Made by a program: the position numbers and the translations under genes. A model generated the notes under the pieces. The model was not told the DNA's origin. It ran no database searches and saw nothing but the letters and a program-made list of their open reading frames with translations. A stretch of DNA of 36,832 bases from CAUUJV01 sp963545565 (GTDB taxonomy: Bacteria; Actinomycetota; Actinomycetes; Actinomycetales; Bifidobacteriaceae): contig CAUUJV010000014.1 in assembly GCA_963545565.1 (NCBI GenBank), positions 1 through 36,832 of the forward strand, read 5' to 3'. This document shows, piece after piece, positions 9,374 through 16,808 of this stretch. The stretch's first letter is position 1. Each line of letters begins with the position of its first letter.

Positions 9374-10750
9374 ATGAGTAATACAAACACTTTGCCCGAA
9401 TCTCTGCCCTCAGACTTTGAGGAAAATCGCGCAAAAACTAAGAAGGCTCTGCCAGCTCTGCTTATTGTATTTACCTTAGGCACACTGATGATCCAGGCTT
9501 TCAACCTCGTCTATCAGAATATTGGCAACGCTCTAGGAATGTCATCAAGCGCAGCGCTAATCAGCACCTTGCCAGGCATAGTCTTGGGCGTGGTTTGTAT
9601 GCTGTATGGAACTCTTTGTGATTTTATCTCACCGAAGCGCATTACCCTTTTCGGCGTAACCGCACTAGTTTTGGGAAGTTTGTTGGGATTCTTCGGCGCT
9701 TCAAACTTCTGGTTGATTATTATCGCCCGAGTTGTGCAAGTTGCAGGTGCACAGGTTGCAGGATCCGTTTTCTTGGTCATGACCGTGAAATATCTAACCG
9801 ATAAAGAAAAGGCTGTGTACATCGGAATTTATAACGCCGTGTATTACTTGGCTGCCGCAATCGGCGTTTTTGCAGGTGGCATTATCACCTCCATTGATTG
9901 GAGATTCCTCTTCCTCATTCCAGCACTCTCTGTCTTCTTCATTCCTTTGCTCGTTAAAAATACTCCAGACATCAGCATGAAAGGATCACGCATTGATGTG
10001 CTTGGTATCACGCTTTTTGCCGTGGTCGCAGCTTTGATCGCTATCTACTTCTCTTATCCAAGTATTTGGTGCATTGTAGCAATTATCGTGCTCGCTATTA
10101 TCTTTGCTCTTTACATCGCTTACAGCAAGGAACCATTCCTCAGCAAGCAGTTCATTACCAACAAGGCGTATATGAGTATTATTCTTATTCTCTTCGTCTT
10201 CTGGTTCTTTAATTTCGCTTGCGTGCCGATCTACCAGGTTATCGGAGATGGTATCTACTCAATTTCTCTGACCACCGTGTCTCTCTGCCTCACTTTGGTT
10301 TACTTAGTAGCGACAGCAGTCGGAGTAGTTTCTGGGCCATTGGTTAATAAGCTGGGGCGTCTCAATACTCTTATTATTTCCGCAATCCTTATGCTCGTAG
10401 GATTTGCTGGCAGCGCTCTCTTTATTTCTGCTGGATTTGGCATTCTTACCTTCTTTGCTTGCCTCTTCATCGCCGGAATAACCGCAGCATACACCCCAAT
10501 TTATGACGCTGCTTCAGACTCACTACCATCAGAAGAGAACGGTCGCGGCATTGGAGTCTGCGACCTGACTATGAACACATCTGCTTCAATCGGTTTGGCA
10601 GTCTATAGCAGTCTGATCACCAATAAGAGTTTTGGCTCTAACGTGGCATCTCAAACATCGCATATGTTCTGGATTATGTGCATCTTTGCAGCAGTAGCAT
10701 TAGTCCTTACTCTGATTTTCCGTAAGAACATCAAGGGTTCAGCAGCATGA
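9374..10750 (+). CDS. MFS transporter, probable nucleoside uptake
   Basis: 458 residues starting at ATG 9374, preceded by GAAAGGAATC. The frame is open further upstream into the hydrolase gene, but no ribosome-binding site supports an earlier start. About 12-14 hydrophobic helices are visible, with a motif-A-like loop after helix 2 (GTLCDFISPKR). It is of the drug/H+ antiporter-like MFS type by layout. Its place between a nucleoside hydrolase and a ribokinase suggests that it imports nucleosides or ribose. That role is inferred from context only; MFS members of this kind can also export. Its stop codon overlaps the ribokinase start (ATGA), which implies translational coupling. Confidence 0.87.
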   Translation: MSNTNTLPESLPSDFEENRAKTKKALPALLIVFTLGTLMIQAFNLVYQNIGNALGMSSSAALISTLPGIVLGVVCMLYGTLCDFISPKRITLFGVTALVLGSLLGFFGASNFWLIIIARVVQVAGAQVAGSVFLVMTVKYLTDKEKAVYIGIYNAVYYLAAAIGVFAGGIITSIDWRFLFLIPALSVFFIPLLVKNTPDISMKGSRIDVLGITLFAVVAALIAIYFSYPSIWCIVAIIVLAIIFALYIAYSKEPFLSKQFITNKAYMSIILILFVFWFFNFACVPIYQVIGDGIYSISLTTVSLCLTLVYLVATAVGVVSGPLVNKLGRLNTLIISAILMLVGFAGSALFISAGFGILTFFACLFIAGITAAYTPIYDAASDSLPSEENGRGIGVCDLTMNTSASIGLAVYSSLITNKSFGSNVASQTSHMFWIMCIFAAVALVLTLIFRKNIKGSAA

Positions 10751-11769
10751 AGAGTCTAGACGTGCCAGGCACGCTGAGCACATTGGGCACTTTGGATAAC
10801 ATCGCTAATAGAGCCAATTATGTATCGATTATTGGTTCAATGAATGCTGACTACACTGTGCAGACGGAGCGCTTGCCTCTGCCCGGAGAGACCATTGCAG
10901 GTGGACCTTTATCTATTCTCCCAGGCGGAAAGTCCTCCAACCAAGCTGTAGCTGCGGCCAAGATCGGAGCCTCAGTTAGAATGTTCGGTGCGCTTGGAAC
11001 AGACTCTAACGCCAACTTCTTGGCGCAATGCCTACAATCTGCTGGTGTCGATGTCAGTGGGATTGAGCACGTGCCTGGAGCTAGCGGAAGCACCATTATT
11101 ACCGTTGATGCTCAGGGAGAAAATACTATCGTGTACTCCTCTGGATCAAACTCCGCTCTGACTACTGAGTATGTGGATCGAATTAAATCCCAACTTATTA
11201 CTCCCCATGGTGTTCTTGGTCTATGTTTAGAAATCCCTATGGATGTTGTTGTTCATGCAGCCACTCTCGCACATGAAGCTAAGATGACTGTGCTCCTCAA
11301 CGATTCCCCATTCTCTAGCAATCTCCCACAAGAATTGATTGATGCAACAGATATTCTGCTAGTCAATGAACATGAGTTGGGTCAATTACTGGACATCGAT
11401 GAACCTGAGAACGACGATTGGGAGCATGCAGATTGGAGTGATATCACCACACGCCTTCAACAGTACGGGCCGTGCAAACGCGGGTTCACACAGGCAATAA
11501 TCACCCTGGGAGCAGCAGGATCAGTAGTTATTGATGGTGAACGCGTGAGCCGCGTTCCTGGCATTCGAGTTAAGGCTATCGATACGACCGGGTGTGGCGA
11601 TGCCTATATGGGAACTGTTCTAGCCGTATTAGCGAGCAACGCTCGCAATGACACTGCCTTAACAGATGCTGCAATTTTGGCATCTTATGTTTCAGCTTAT
11701 GCTGCCACTCATGTAGGAGCTCAAGCTTCATATGGTACGGCGCAGCAGATTCGAGAAACCTTCACCTAA
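10747..11769 (+). CDS. rbsK: Ribokinase (PfkB family)
   Basis: A 340-residue PfkB-family sugar kinase. It shows the N-terminal substrate motif G60-G-K-S-S-N-Q66 and the C-terminal anion-hole/catalytic motif D279-T-T-G-C-G-D285, in which Asp285 would be the catalytic base. The usual GAGD is GCGD here, a mild change. About 20 residues precede the normal start of the fold (NYVSIIGSMNADY), so translation may begin later, but the ATGA overlap with the permease supports 10747. It would convert ribose from nucleoside hydrolysis into ribose 5-phosphate for the pentose-phosphate/bifid pathway. It is the last gene of the operon. Confidence 0.88.
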   Translation: MKSLDVPGTLSTLGTLDNIANRANYVSIIGSMNADYTVQTERLPLPGETIAGGPLSILPGGKSSNQAVAAAKIGASVRMFGALGTDSNANFLAQCLQSAGVDVSGIEHVPGASGSTIITVDAQGENTIVYSSGSNSALTTEYVDRIKSQLITPHGVLGLCLEIPMDVVVHAATLAHEAKMTVLLNDSPFSSNLPQELIDATDILLVNEHELGQLLDIDEPENDDWEHADWSDITTRLQQYGPCKRGFTQAIITLGAAGSVVIDGERVSRVPGIRVKAIDTTGCGDAYMGTVLAVLASNARNDTALTDAAILASYVSAYAATHVGAQASYGTAQQIRETFT

Positions 11770-11824
11770 CACCTATCCAAGCTCTCCTTCTCAATTGCTC
11801 CTGCTTGTATTTAATACGTATATA

Positions 11825-11853
11825 TTGACATAAGCAGGGGCATTAATTATATG
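11825..11853 (+). promoter_or_regulatory. Strong promoter for the YefM-like gene
   Basis: A perfect -35 TTGACA (11825-11830), a 17-bp spacer and -10 TATATG (11848-11853). The -35 region lies inside an inverted repeat, CCTGCTT (11800-11806) with AAGCAGG (11832-11838), which could be an operator. It precedes the small gene at 11926 by about 70 bp. Confidence 0.65.
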
Positions 11854-11925
11854 AGCAGAGTAAAGGCAATAATGTTTTATTTCTTCTCGAAACACTATTA
11901 TTAAGAAACCTATCAAGGAGAAACT

Positions 11926-12108
11926 ATGACAGCAACAGCGGATGCAACAGCACGTAAAGAAATCTGTGAGCTCATCAACAAAGATAATCAGGGCGCAATC
12001 CAGGAAACGCCGTATCTTATGAGTACTCCTGGCATGGCAGAAAGTCTTCTTCAATCACATTCAGAGTCTAATGAAGACTTTTTAACTGCAGAAGAATTAG
12101 AGTGGTAA
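11926..12108 (+). CDS. Shortened YefM/Phd-type antitoxin, orphan
   Basis: A 60-residue protein with a strong AAGGAG site 7 bases before its ATG. The first part (ADATARKEICELINKDN) resembles the N-terminal helix of Phd/YefM antitoxins. The second part (AIQETPYLMSTPGMAESLL ... EELEW) matches the actinobacterial YefM C-terminal half, usually AIQETLYLLSIPGMRES ... EELDW. The 20-25 residues in between, which form the beta strands that complete the DNA-binding dimer, are missing. The result is about 60 instead of about 85 residues. No YoeB/Txe-type toxin follows. It could be a decayed antitoxin, a toxin-neutralising peptide without DNA binding, or an anti-addiction element. The family assignment is from memory of motifs and needs a profile search. 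Confidence 0.6.
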   Translation: MTATADATARKEICELINKDNQGAIQETPYLMSTPGMAESLLQSHSESNEDFLTAEELEW

Positions 12109-12418
12109 AGTAGCGATTATTTATACAGTAAATATCAGTAACTGTCTCCATTAGAAACTATAAATCAAATCTTGCTATATCTTAACTATTACTAATCCCC
12201 CTAGCGTCTCCTCATTCTTCAAAAACTTCATCTTCTAAACAGAAGTTTCAAGACTCTTCAAAATCTTTGTAAAGCTATTCATATTCCAAAAATAGACACG
12301 ACACTCATTTTGTGTTGGTTGTTTACCTTCCACTAGGCACATAAATTAAGGGCTGTCGAGCAGAAATGTACGCCACAAAATCAAGTTTCGGTGTAAAGCG
12401 TTACGAAGGAGAAACATC
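12109..12418 (+). other. Intergenic region, no gene seen
   Basis: 310 AT-rich bases between the YefM-like gene and the membrane protein gene. I checked for a toxin partner and saw none in any frame. The last 20 bases contain a GAAGGAG site for the downstream gene. No convincing promoter or terminator was recognised. Confidence 0.5.
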
Positions 12419-12781
12419 ATGAACACCGATAAGATTTATGCAGAATCCATTGCCAAGGACTATGCGGTCAAGGATAATTCCAAAATCATTGCTTTAAAGA
12501 AACTTAACCAGCGCGCAACTTTGCCGGCAACTATTTTTATTTACAGCTTCGGAGTCGTTATGCTTCTAATTTTTGGAACTGGCATGTGCCTTGCAATGGG
12601 TGTGATTGGCAGTGGCTCTGCATTCTTTGTTGGTCTTGGAGTTGTTATAGGAATTGCTGGTTTGATTGGCCTTGGAATCAACTACCCTATTTATAAGCGA
12701 ATTCTCGCCGACGGAAAGCAAAAGTACGGATTTGAAATTTTGCAGCTCGCTCAAGAAATCAGCGAATCCGAAGAAGGCTAA
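12419..12781 (+). CDS. Small integral membrane protein
   Basis: A 120-residue protein with an N-terminal soluble helix (residues 1-35, Lys/Asp-rich), two hydrophobic segments (about 36-60 and 66-88, glycine-rich) and a C-terminal charged helix. A clear GAAGGAG site precedes ATG 12419. I do not recognise a named family. A TetR-type regulator begins about 60 bases downstream on the same strand, so the two probably form one transcript and the regulator may control this gene. Membrane-protein/TetR pairs of this sort often deal with stress or small molecules, but no function can be assigned. Confidence 0.75.
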   Translation: MNTDKIYAESIAKDYAVKDNSKIIALKKLNQRATLPATIFIYSFGVVMLLIFGTGMCLAMGVIGSGSAFFVGLGVVIGIAGLIGLGINYPIYKRILADGKQKYGFEILQLAQEISESEEG

Positions 12782-12838
12782 AAGATCAACGACTAAAAAC
12801 TAGAGAGAAGAGTGACCGGCAGGGGCGGTGGAATACCA

Positions 12839-13477
12839 ATGAATAAGTCAGAAAGTAAATATTTCAATACCGCCCTGCACATGGATAAAGCCCTCATAGA
12901 ACTATTGGAAATAAAGGATATCGACTACATCTCCGTCAAGGAAGTCTGTAAAGCTGCTGGCATTAATCGCTCTACCTTCTACCTGCACTATGATGGCATC
13001 GCTGATTTATTGGAAGAAGCAGCTGAGTACACAAACCAAGAATTCCTTACATACTTCAAAGATTCTTTCAAGAACTCACAGGAATCGAATGGGATTCCCA
13101 GTGATCTAACACAAGATGATTTAATACAAAATGATTTAACACAAAACATTACTAACCTTCCACTAAATGAAATCAATCTATTTGACAGAAAATATCTGCT
13201 TCCATACTTGAATTTTATTGAGCAGAACAAAAGTATTTTCAAAGCAAGCCTGAAACACCCCAAAGCGATGCAGGCAGATGCAAAATTCTCAAGTCTCAGA
13301 GAATATGTCTTTGAACCAATTTTAGATCGATTCAACATTCCTCAAGAAAATCAGAATTATGTGCTCGCCTTCTACTTCGGGGCAGTTATAGCCGTTATCA
13401 AAGAATGGCTCAAGAACGACTACAAGGATTTAAAAGAGCAGGTTGCGGGAATCATCGAAAGCTGCGTGAAGTTTTAA
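12839..13477 (+). CDS. TetR/AcrR family transcriptional regulator
   Basis: 212 residues from ATG 12839. A longer GTG start at 12812 is possible, but relatives begin near KYFNTALHMDKAL, so the later start is preferred. The N-terminal helix-turn-helix is clear: ISVKEVCKAAGINRSTFYLHY, about residues 29-49, typical of TetR proteins related to Firmicute YfiR/TetR_C types. The C-terminal ligand domain contains a short three-fold repeat in the D-L-T-Q/I-Q-N-D style (nucleotides 13107-13150). It is probably co-transcribed with the membrane protein before it. Two dyads in the downstream intergenic region are candidate operators. The ligand is unknown. Confidence 0.85.
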   Translation: MNKSESKYFNTALHMDKALIELLEIKDIDYISVKEVCKAAGINRSTFYLHYDGIADLLEEAAEYTNQEFLTYFKDSFKNSQESNGIPSDLTQDDLIQNDLTQNITNLPLNEINLFDRKYLLPYLNFIEQNKSIFKASLKHPKAMQADAKFSSLREYVFEPILDRFNIPQENQNYVLAFYFGAVIAVIKEWLKNDYKDLKEQVAGIIESCVKF

Positions 13478-13523
13478 GGCTCAATTTTGAATTACAACTG
13501 ACCATAAGTGATATCAAATCTTG

Positions 13524-13581
13524 TTTCGACTATGGTCGAAATTGAATCAATTTTTAATAGCTTTATCGGCTATAGTCGAAG
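13524..13581. promoter_or_regulatory. Two candidate operators (TCGAC-TATR-GTCGA dyads)
   Basis: A perfect 18-bp palindrome, TTTCGAC-TATG-GTCGAAA, lies at 13524-13541. A near copy, TCGGC-TATA-GTCGA, lies at 13566-13579 with one arm mismatch. Centres are 40 bp apart, about four helical turns. They lie between a TetR gene and the acetyltransferase gene, so they may be the TetR operator controlling the latter. Confidence 0.5.
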
Positions 13582-13736
13582 TCAAAATCGCTTTGGCAAT
13601 ATAGAAAAATTACATAGTTAAAATTCATAATTCATATTTTGCATGAAATCTCTTAGACCATACTTTTAACATAGAATCCATCAATAACCCACTAGCTAGG
13701 ACGCTAGTAAAAAATTCTGAACTGGTAAGGAAACAT

Positions 13737-14411
13737 ATGAGTAATTCGAACGACTCAGAAAACCCACAGCCAAACAGCCAATCGAATAATCAGCTAAACA
13801 ACCATCCAGAGCAAGTTGAAGGCAAAGATGTTTTCCAGATGATGTACGACGGGGACGCAACCGATTTAAGCGCTCCATACTTCACTCCTGCACGCGAAGA
13901 AATGATGCGTTCGCGCACCCTATGCCGGAAAGCAAACAACACGTCTCCAGATGACCCAACATACGTAAAGTATCTTGAAGAATTGCTGGGCACCGATTTG
14001 AGTGACAAGCGCATCCTTACACCATTCCAGCTTGATTTTGGCAACCAGGTAAAGCTCGGCAAAGGCGTGTTTATCAATCACAGTTTCATCGGGTCTGCTT
14101 CAGGTGGCATCGTAATTGAAGACAACGTGCAGATTGCTCCAAACGTCACAATTTTGAGCATTAATCACGATCCTTATGCCCGCAATATGGCTTTGTGCAA
14201 ACGCGTAACAATTAAGAAGAACGCTTGGATTGGTGCACGAGTGACTATTCTTCCAGGCGTCACAATCGGCGAAAGCTCCATCATCGGAGCAGGCGCAGTT
14301 GTTACCAAAGATATTCCAGATAATTCAATCGCGGTTGGCAACCCCGCATGCGTGATTCGCACACTCGACCACGCCCCAGAAGCTATGGGCTCCGGAAACG
14401 AGAATGCCTAA
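13737..14411 (+). CDS. Maltose O-acetyltransferase-type sugar acetyltransferase
   Basis: 224 residues with a GGTAAGGAAAC site before the ATG. Residues 1-28 are a Ser/Asn/Gln-rich tail not usual for the family. Residues 30-85 match the Mac domain (M-Y-D at the start, then the helical bundle). From about 100 onward it forms a left-handed parallel beta-helix of hexapeptide repeats (FINHSFIG, IVIEDNVQIAPNV, GARVTILPGVTIGES, IIGAGAVVTKDIP). The catalytic His is probably His144 in LSINHDPY. The closing AVGNPACVIR is the usual acetyl-CoA-site tail. It acetylates maltose, glucose or galactoside-type sugars; the exact acceptor is not readable. Confidence 0.9.
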   Translation: MSNSNDSENPQPNSQSNNQLNNHPEQVEGKDVFQMMYDGDATDLSAPYFTPAREEMMRSRTLCRKANNTSPDDPTYVKYLEELLGTDLSDKRILTPFQLDFGNQVKLGKGVFINHSFIGSASGGIVIEDNVQIAPNVTILSINHDPYARNMALCKRVTIKKNAWIGARVTILPGVTIGESSIIGAGAVVTKDIPDNSIAVGNPACVIRTLDHAPEAMGSGNENA

Positions 14412-14434
14412 GGTTCGAGAATGCCTAAGGTTAA
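14401..14434 (+). repeat. 17-bp tandem duplication at the gene end
   Basis: The unit GAGAATGCCTAAGGTTC (with last base varying) occurs twice in a row. It covers the stop codon of the acetyltransferase gene and the bases after it, so a second identical stop context follows. Confidence 0.7.
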
Positions 14435-14516
14435 GGTGAGAGAAAGCAAAGGTGAGAGAAGTCTGAGAATAGTGCTCAATATTGCTAGCGAATTTTCAGG
14501 TAAAACAAGGGGTTCT

Positions 14517-14734
14517 ACCCAGACTCATCAGGTTAGATAATAACTACCAAAGGAAGTCACACATACGCAGACGACCGGCGGCCAGGAACTTCTCCCTCCT
14601 GATAATTGAATCCTTTTTCTTCTCTCTCCTTTTCATAATGCCCGGCATCTCCACCGGGCATTATCATTTTTCACTCACACTCTCCCGAGCACTTCGTTCA
14701 CCAAACCGAACAAAGCGATCACTCACCCAAGAGT
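14517..14734 (+). repeat. Dispersed intergenic element, copy 1 (possible structured RNA)
   Basis: This 218-bp stretch is closely similar to 18780-19012. It shares the blocks ACCCAGACTCATCAGGTTA, ATAATAACTACCAAAGGAA, CTCCCTCCTGATAA, the terminator hairpin, and the tail GTTCACCAAACCGAACAAAG plus CACTCACCCAAGAGT. The middle part differs between copies. Internal pairing is possible: CATCAGG with CCTGAT(A), and CACTC with GAGTG. It lies after a plus-strand gene and before a convergent minus-strand gene, as does copy 2. It holds the only recognisable content of the gene-free stretch 14412-14906. Confidence 0.8.
14637..14671 (+). terminator. Rho-independent terminator inside repeat copy 1
   Basis: AATGCCCGG (14637-14645) pairs with CCGGGCATT (14654-14662) across an 8-nt loop, followed by ATCATTTTT. 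Confidence 0.85.
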
Positions 14735-14906
14735 GCCCCAACATCTACCCCTCTTACACCCAAACTGCAATAAGAAAATTAGAAATTAGGAATCCATAGC
14801 TCGCCATCAAATCAATTTCTCATGCAGGGCAGAAAGATTTAGAATTTATTCCGTTATTCCTTGTTATTTCTTGTTTCCCTTGCTATTTCACTGTTCTGTC
14901 ACTGCG

Positions 14907-15659
14907 CTATTTCACTCTGAAATGCCATGTGATATCGCTGCGCGTCGTCAAAATATCCTGCTCATATGACGCCTGCGACGCATTATTGTGATGAATCACG
15001 TAGGTTACGCCGTTTTTATCGCGTTCATCCGAGACAATGCCAATGTGATTAGCAAATATTACGATATCTCCGCCCTGCCATTCATCAATATCAGTTGGGT
15101 CAGCAGTCAAGGCAGTAGCAGTGTGTTGGAAGTAAATCTTGAGGTTTGAAACCCTACGAAAATCAATATTTTTATCCGGAACTGTGATGTTATATTCAGA
15201 TTTATGCGCCACGATATCCGCATTCACAAGCTCACGAAAATCATAGCCAGCCCCTACAAAGGCCTGCGCCACCACATCAGTGCAAACACCATAACCATCG
15301 TCCGGATAGCCCGTTGAATAATACTTACTCTTATACTTCGGCTTTGTTGCAGCATATTCGCGAGCGCTGCGCAAAATATCAATCTGATCGTCAACGCCAT
15401 CCCCATCAGCATCATTCGAACTGTGAACTTGGGCTATATTGAACTGCTGAGAATAATCAGTATCTGAAGTTTCTGAAGTAGTAGTTGAATTATTCCAGAA
15501 CGGATTCCGCCACAAATAGTATGCAGCGCTAAGAATCATCACAATGCAGATAAAAGCAGTAATAATGAGGGTGGTGACATGTCGATGGTGCTGATTTTTC
15601 CTTTTCTGCGAGGTATATCCTCGGCTATCTGCATTGATCACCGCAAAACTTTCTTTCAC
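14907..15659 (-). CDS. Membrane-anchored DUF1287 protein with calcium-type loop
   Basis: 250 residues: a basic cytoplasmic start, one hydrophobic anchor (about 29-49), then an extracellular domain of the DUF1287 family, whose fold is related to NlpC/P60-type cysteine hydrolases. Family hallmarks are GVCTDVV (Cys126), a DKNIDFRRV segment, QGGDIVIF, NHIGIVSD (His205) and a late VIHH strand. Residues 83-91 form a D-A-D-G-D-G-V-D-D loop like thrombospondin type 3/dockerin calcium sites, placed just before the first domain helix. The reaction is not established for the family; cell-wall hydrolysis or amidase activity is a reasonable guess. It is transcribed away from the cupin gene, with about 80 bp between starts. 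Confidence 0.82.
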   Translation of the reverse strand: MKESFAVINADSRGYTSQKRKNQHHRHVTTLIITAFICIVMILSAAYYLWRNPFWNNSTTTSETSDTDYSQQFNIAQVHSSNDADGDGVDDQIDILRSAREYAATKPKYKSKYYSTGYPDDGYGVCTDVVAQAFVGAGYDFRELVNADIVAHKSEYNITVPDKNIDFRRVSNLKIYFQHTATALTADPTDIDEWQGGDIVIFANHIGIVSDERDKNGVTYVIHHNNASQASYEQDILTTRSDITWHFRVK

Positions 15660-15741
15660 AAAATAATTCTTCTCTCTAAAATTGTATATGAATGATGCGG
15701 ATAAAGCTCCATTTACTTACCGCTCACTAGGAAGGATGAAT

Positions 15742-16041
15742 ATGGAATACATTCACTCTGGCGAAAATGTTCATGTTTGGGAGAACCTTATTGAAGACGA
15801 TTCCTTGACCGTTACCCATCTTGTACTCCCCGCAGGCAATGATTTAGCTGGTCATTCAGTTGAATTTGAGGTTGTGGTTGTGCCAATCAAAGGCAAAACT
15901 GAATTTAAGGATTTAACCGCAGAAACCAGCGAAGAAATCGAACCAGGAACGCTTGTCCATATGCAAATTGGTGAGCCTCATGCCTTGCACGCGGTGACGG
16001 ATGCTGAGTTAATGGTTGTCAAAATGAAGCTTGAAAAGTAG
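15742..16041 (+). CDS. Cupin-domain protein
   Basis: 99 residues from ATG 15742, chosen because AGGAAGG (15729-15735) lies 6 bases before it. The frame is open to an earlier ATG (15688), which would add 18 residues. It is a single small beta-barrel: GNDLAGHSVEFEVVVVPIKGKTEF corresponds to cupin motif 1 and PGTLVHMQIGEPHALHAV to motif 2, though the metal ligands are incomplete (the usual HxH appears as GHSVEFE). Its role is unknown; such stand-alone cupins often bind small sugars or are fold remnants of isomerases. Tag glycosylase follows about 60 bp later on the same strand. Confidence 0.75.
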   Translation: MEYIHSGENVHVWENLIEDDSLTVTHLVLPAGNDLAGHSVEFEVVVVPIKGKTEFKDLTAETSEEIEPGTLVHMQIGEPHALHAVTDAELMVVKMKLEK

Positions 16042-16101
16042 ACACAAAAAGCATTCTGCAATTCTCATAAAAACTCTATAAGCTCTATAAAGTCTATAAA
16101 G

Positions 16102-16650
16102 ATGGAACGCTGCTCTTGGGCACACGAAAAAGCTTCCTCACTCATGATCGCCTACCACGATAATGAGTGGGGACGTCCATGCCATGATAGTCGCAAGCTC
16201 TTTGAATTCCTCTGCCTAGAAATGATGCAGGCAGGATTAAGCTGGCAAACAATCCTCAACAAACGTGAAGCCATGCGTACAGCATTTGCTAATTTTGACA
16301 TTCACAAGATTGCAAATTTTGACGAGAATGATATAGCAAGATTATTGGGAGACGCTGGAATTATCCGCAATCGCCGCAAAATCGAAGCCATAATCAACAA
16401 CGCTCAAATACTTTGCATTCTTGAGGCAGACGGCACTTCTATTAATGACGCAATGTGGCAGGCTACAGATTTCAAAGTTACTCCAAGCCCTAAAGCTCCT
16501 CACATAGCAGCAGAATTAAGCAAGAGTTTGAAAAAACAAGGTTTTGCTTTTACTGGACCAACGGTTACTCTCTCTTTTATGCAAGCCTGTGGAATGGTCA
16601 ACGATCATGAACCGCAGTGCTTTTTACACGCCGATAAATCACATCAATAA
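16102..16650 (+). CDS. tag: DNA-3-methyladenine glycosylase I
   Basis: 182 residues, close in length to E. coli Tag (187). Tag excises 3-methyladenine from alkylated DNA as the first step of base excision repair. The zinc snap is complete: Cys4 in MERCSW, His19 in YHDNEWG, His169 and Cys173 in NDHEPQC. The base-recognition Glu (E40) and QAGLSW motif are present, as are the helix-hairpin-helix-like DAGIIRNRRKIEAIINNA and the SFMQACGMVNDH tail. It could be in one transcript with the cupin gene. No strong Shine-Dalgarno site is visible; AAAG lies just before the ATG. Confidence 0.95.
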   Translation: MERCSWAHEKASSLMIAYHDNEWGRPCHDSRKLFEFLCLEMMQAGLSWQTILNKREAMRTAFANFDIHKIANFDENDIARLLGDAGIIRNRRKIEAIINNAQILCILEADGTSINDAMWQATDFKVTPSPKAPHIAAELSKSLKKQGFAFTGPTVTLSFMQACGMVNDHEPQCFLHADKSHQ

Positions 16651-16808
16651 ATAGGCTTAGCTTAAACCATGCCTACAAACTATGCCTACAGTGATACTCC
16701 AATAGTTTTGATTAAAATTCCTCGTGAATAGTGCACAATAGAATGGAATTGAGCATGCATATCACTCCATGCGTGCATTGACTTGTGTCTCATAAGGAGC
16801 GCGCACCT

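Noticed and set aside
12109..12418. YoeB-like toxin next to the antitoxin-like gene
   Set aside because: No frame in the region has toxin motifs or adequate length.
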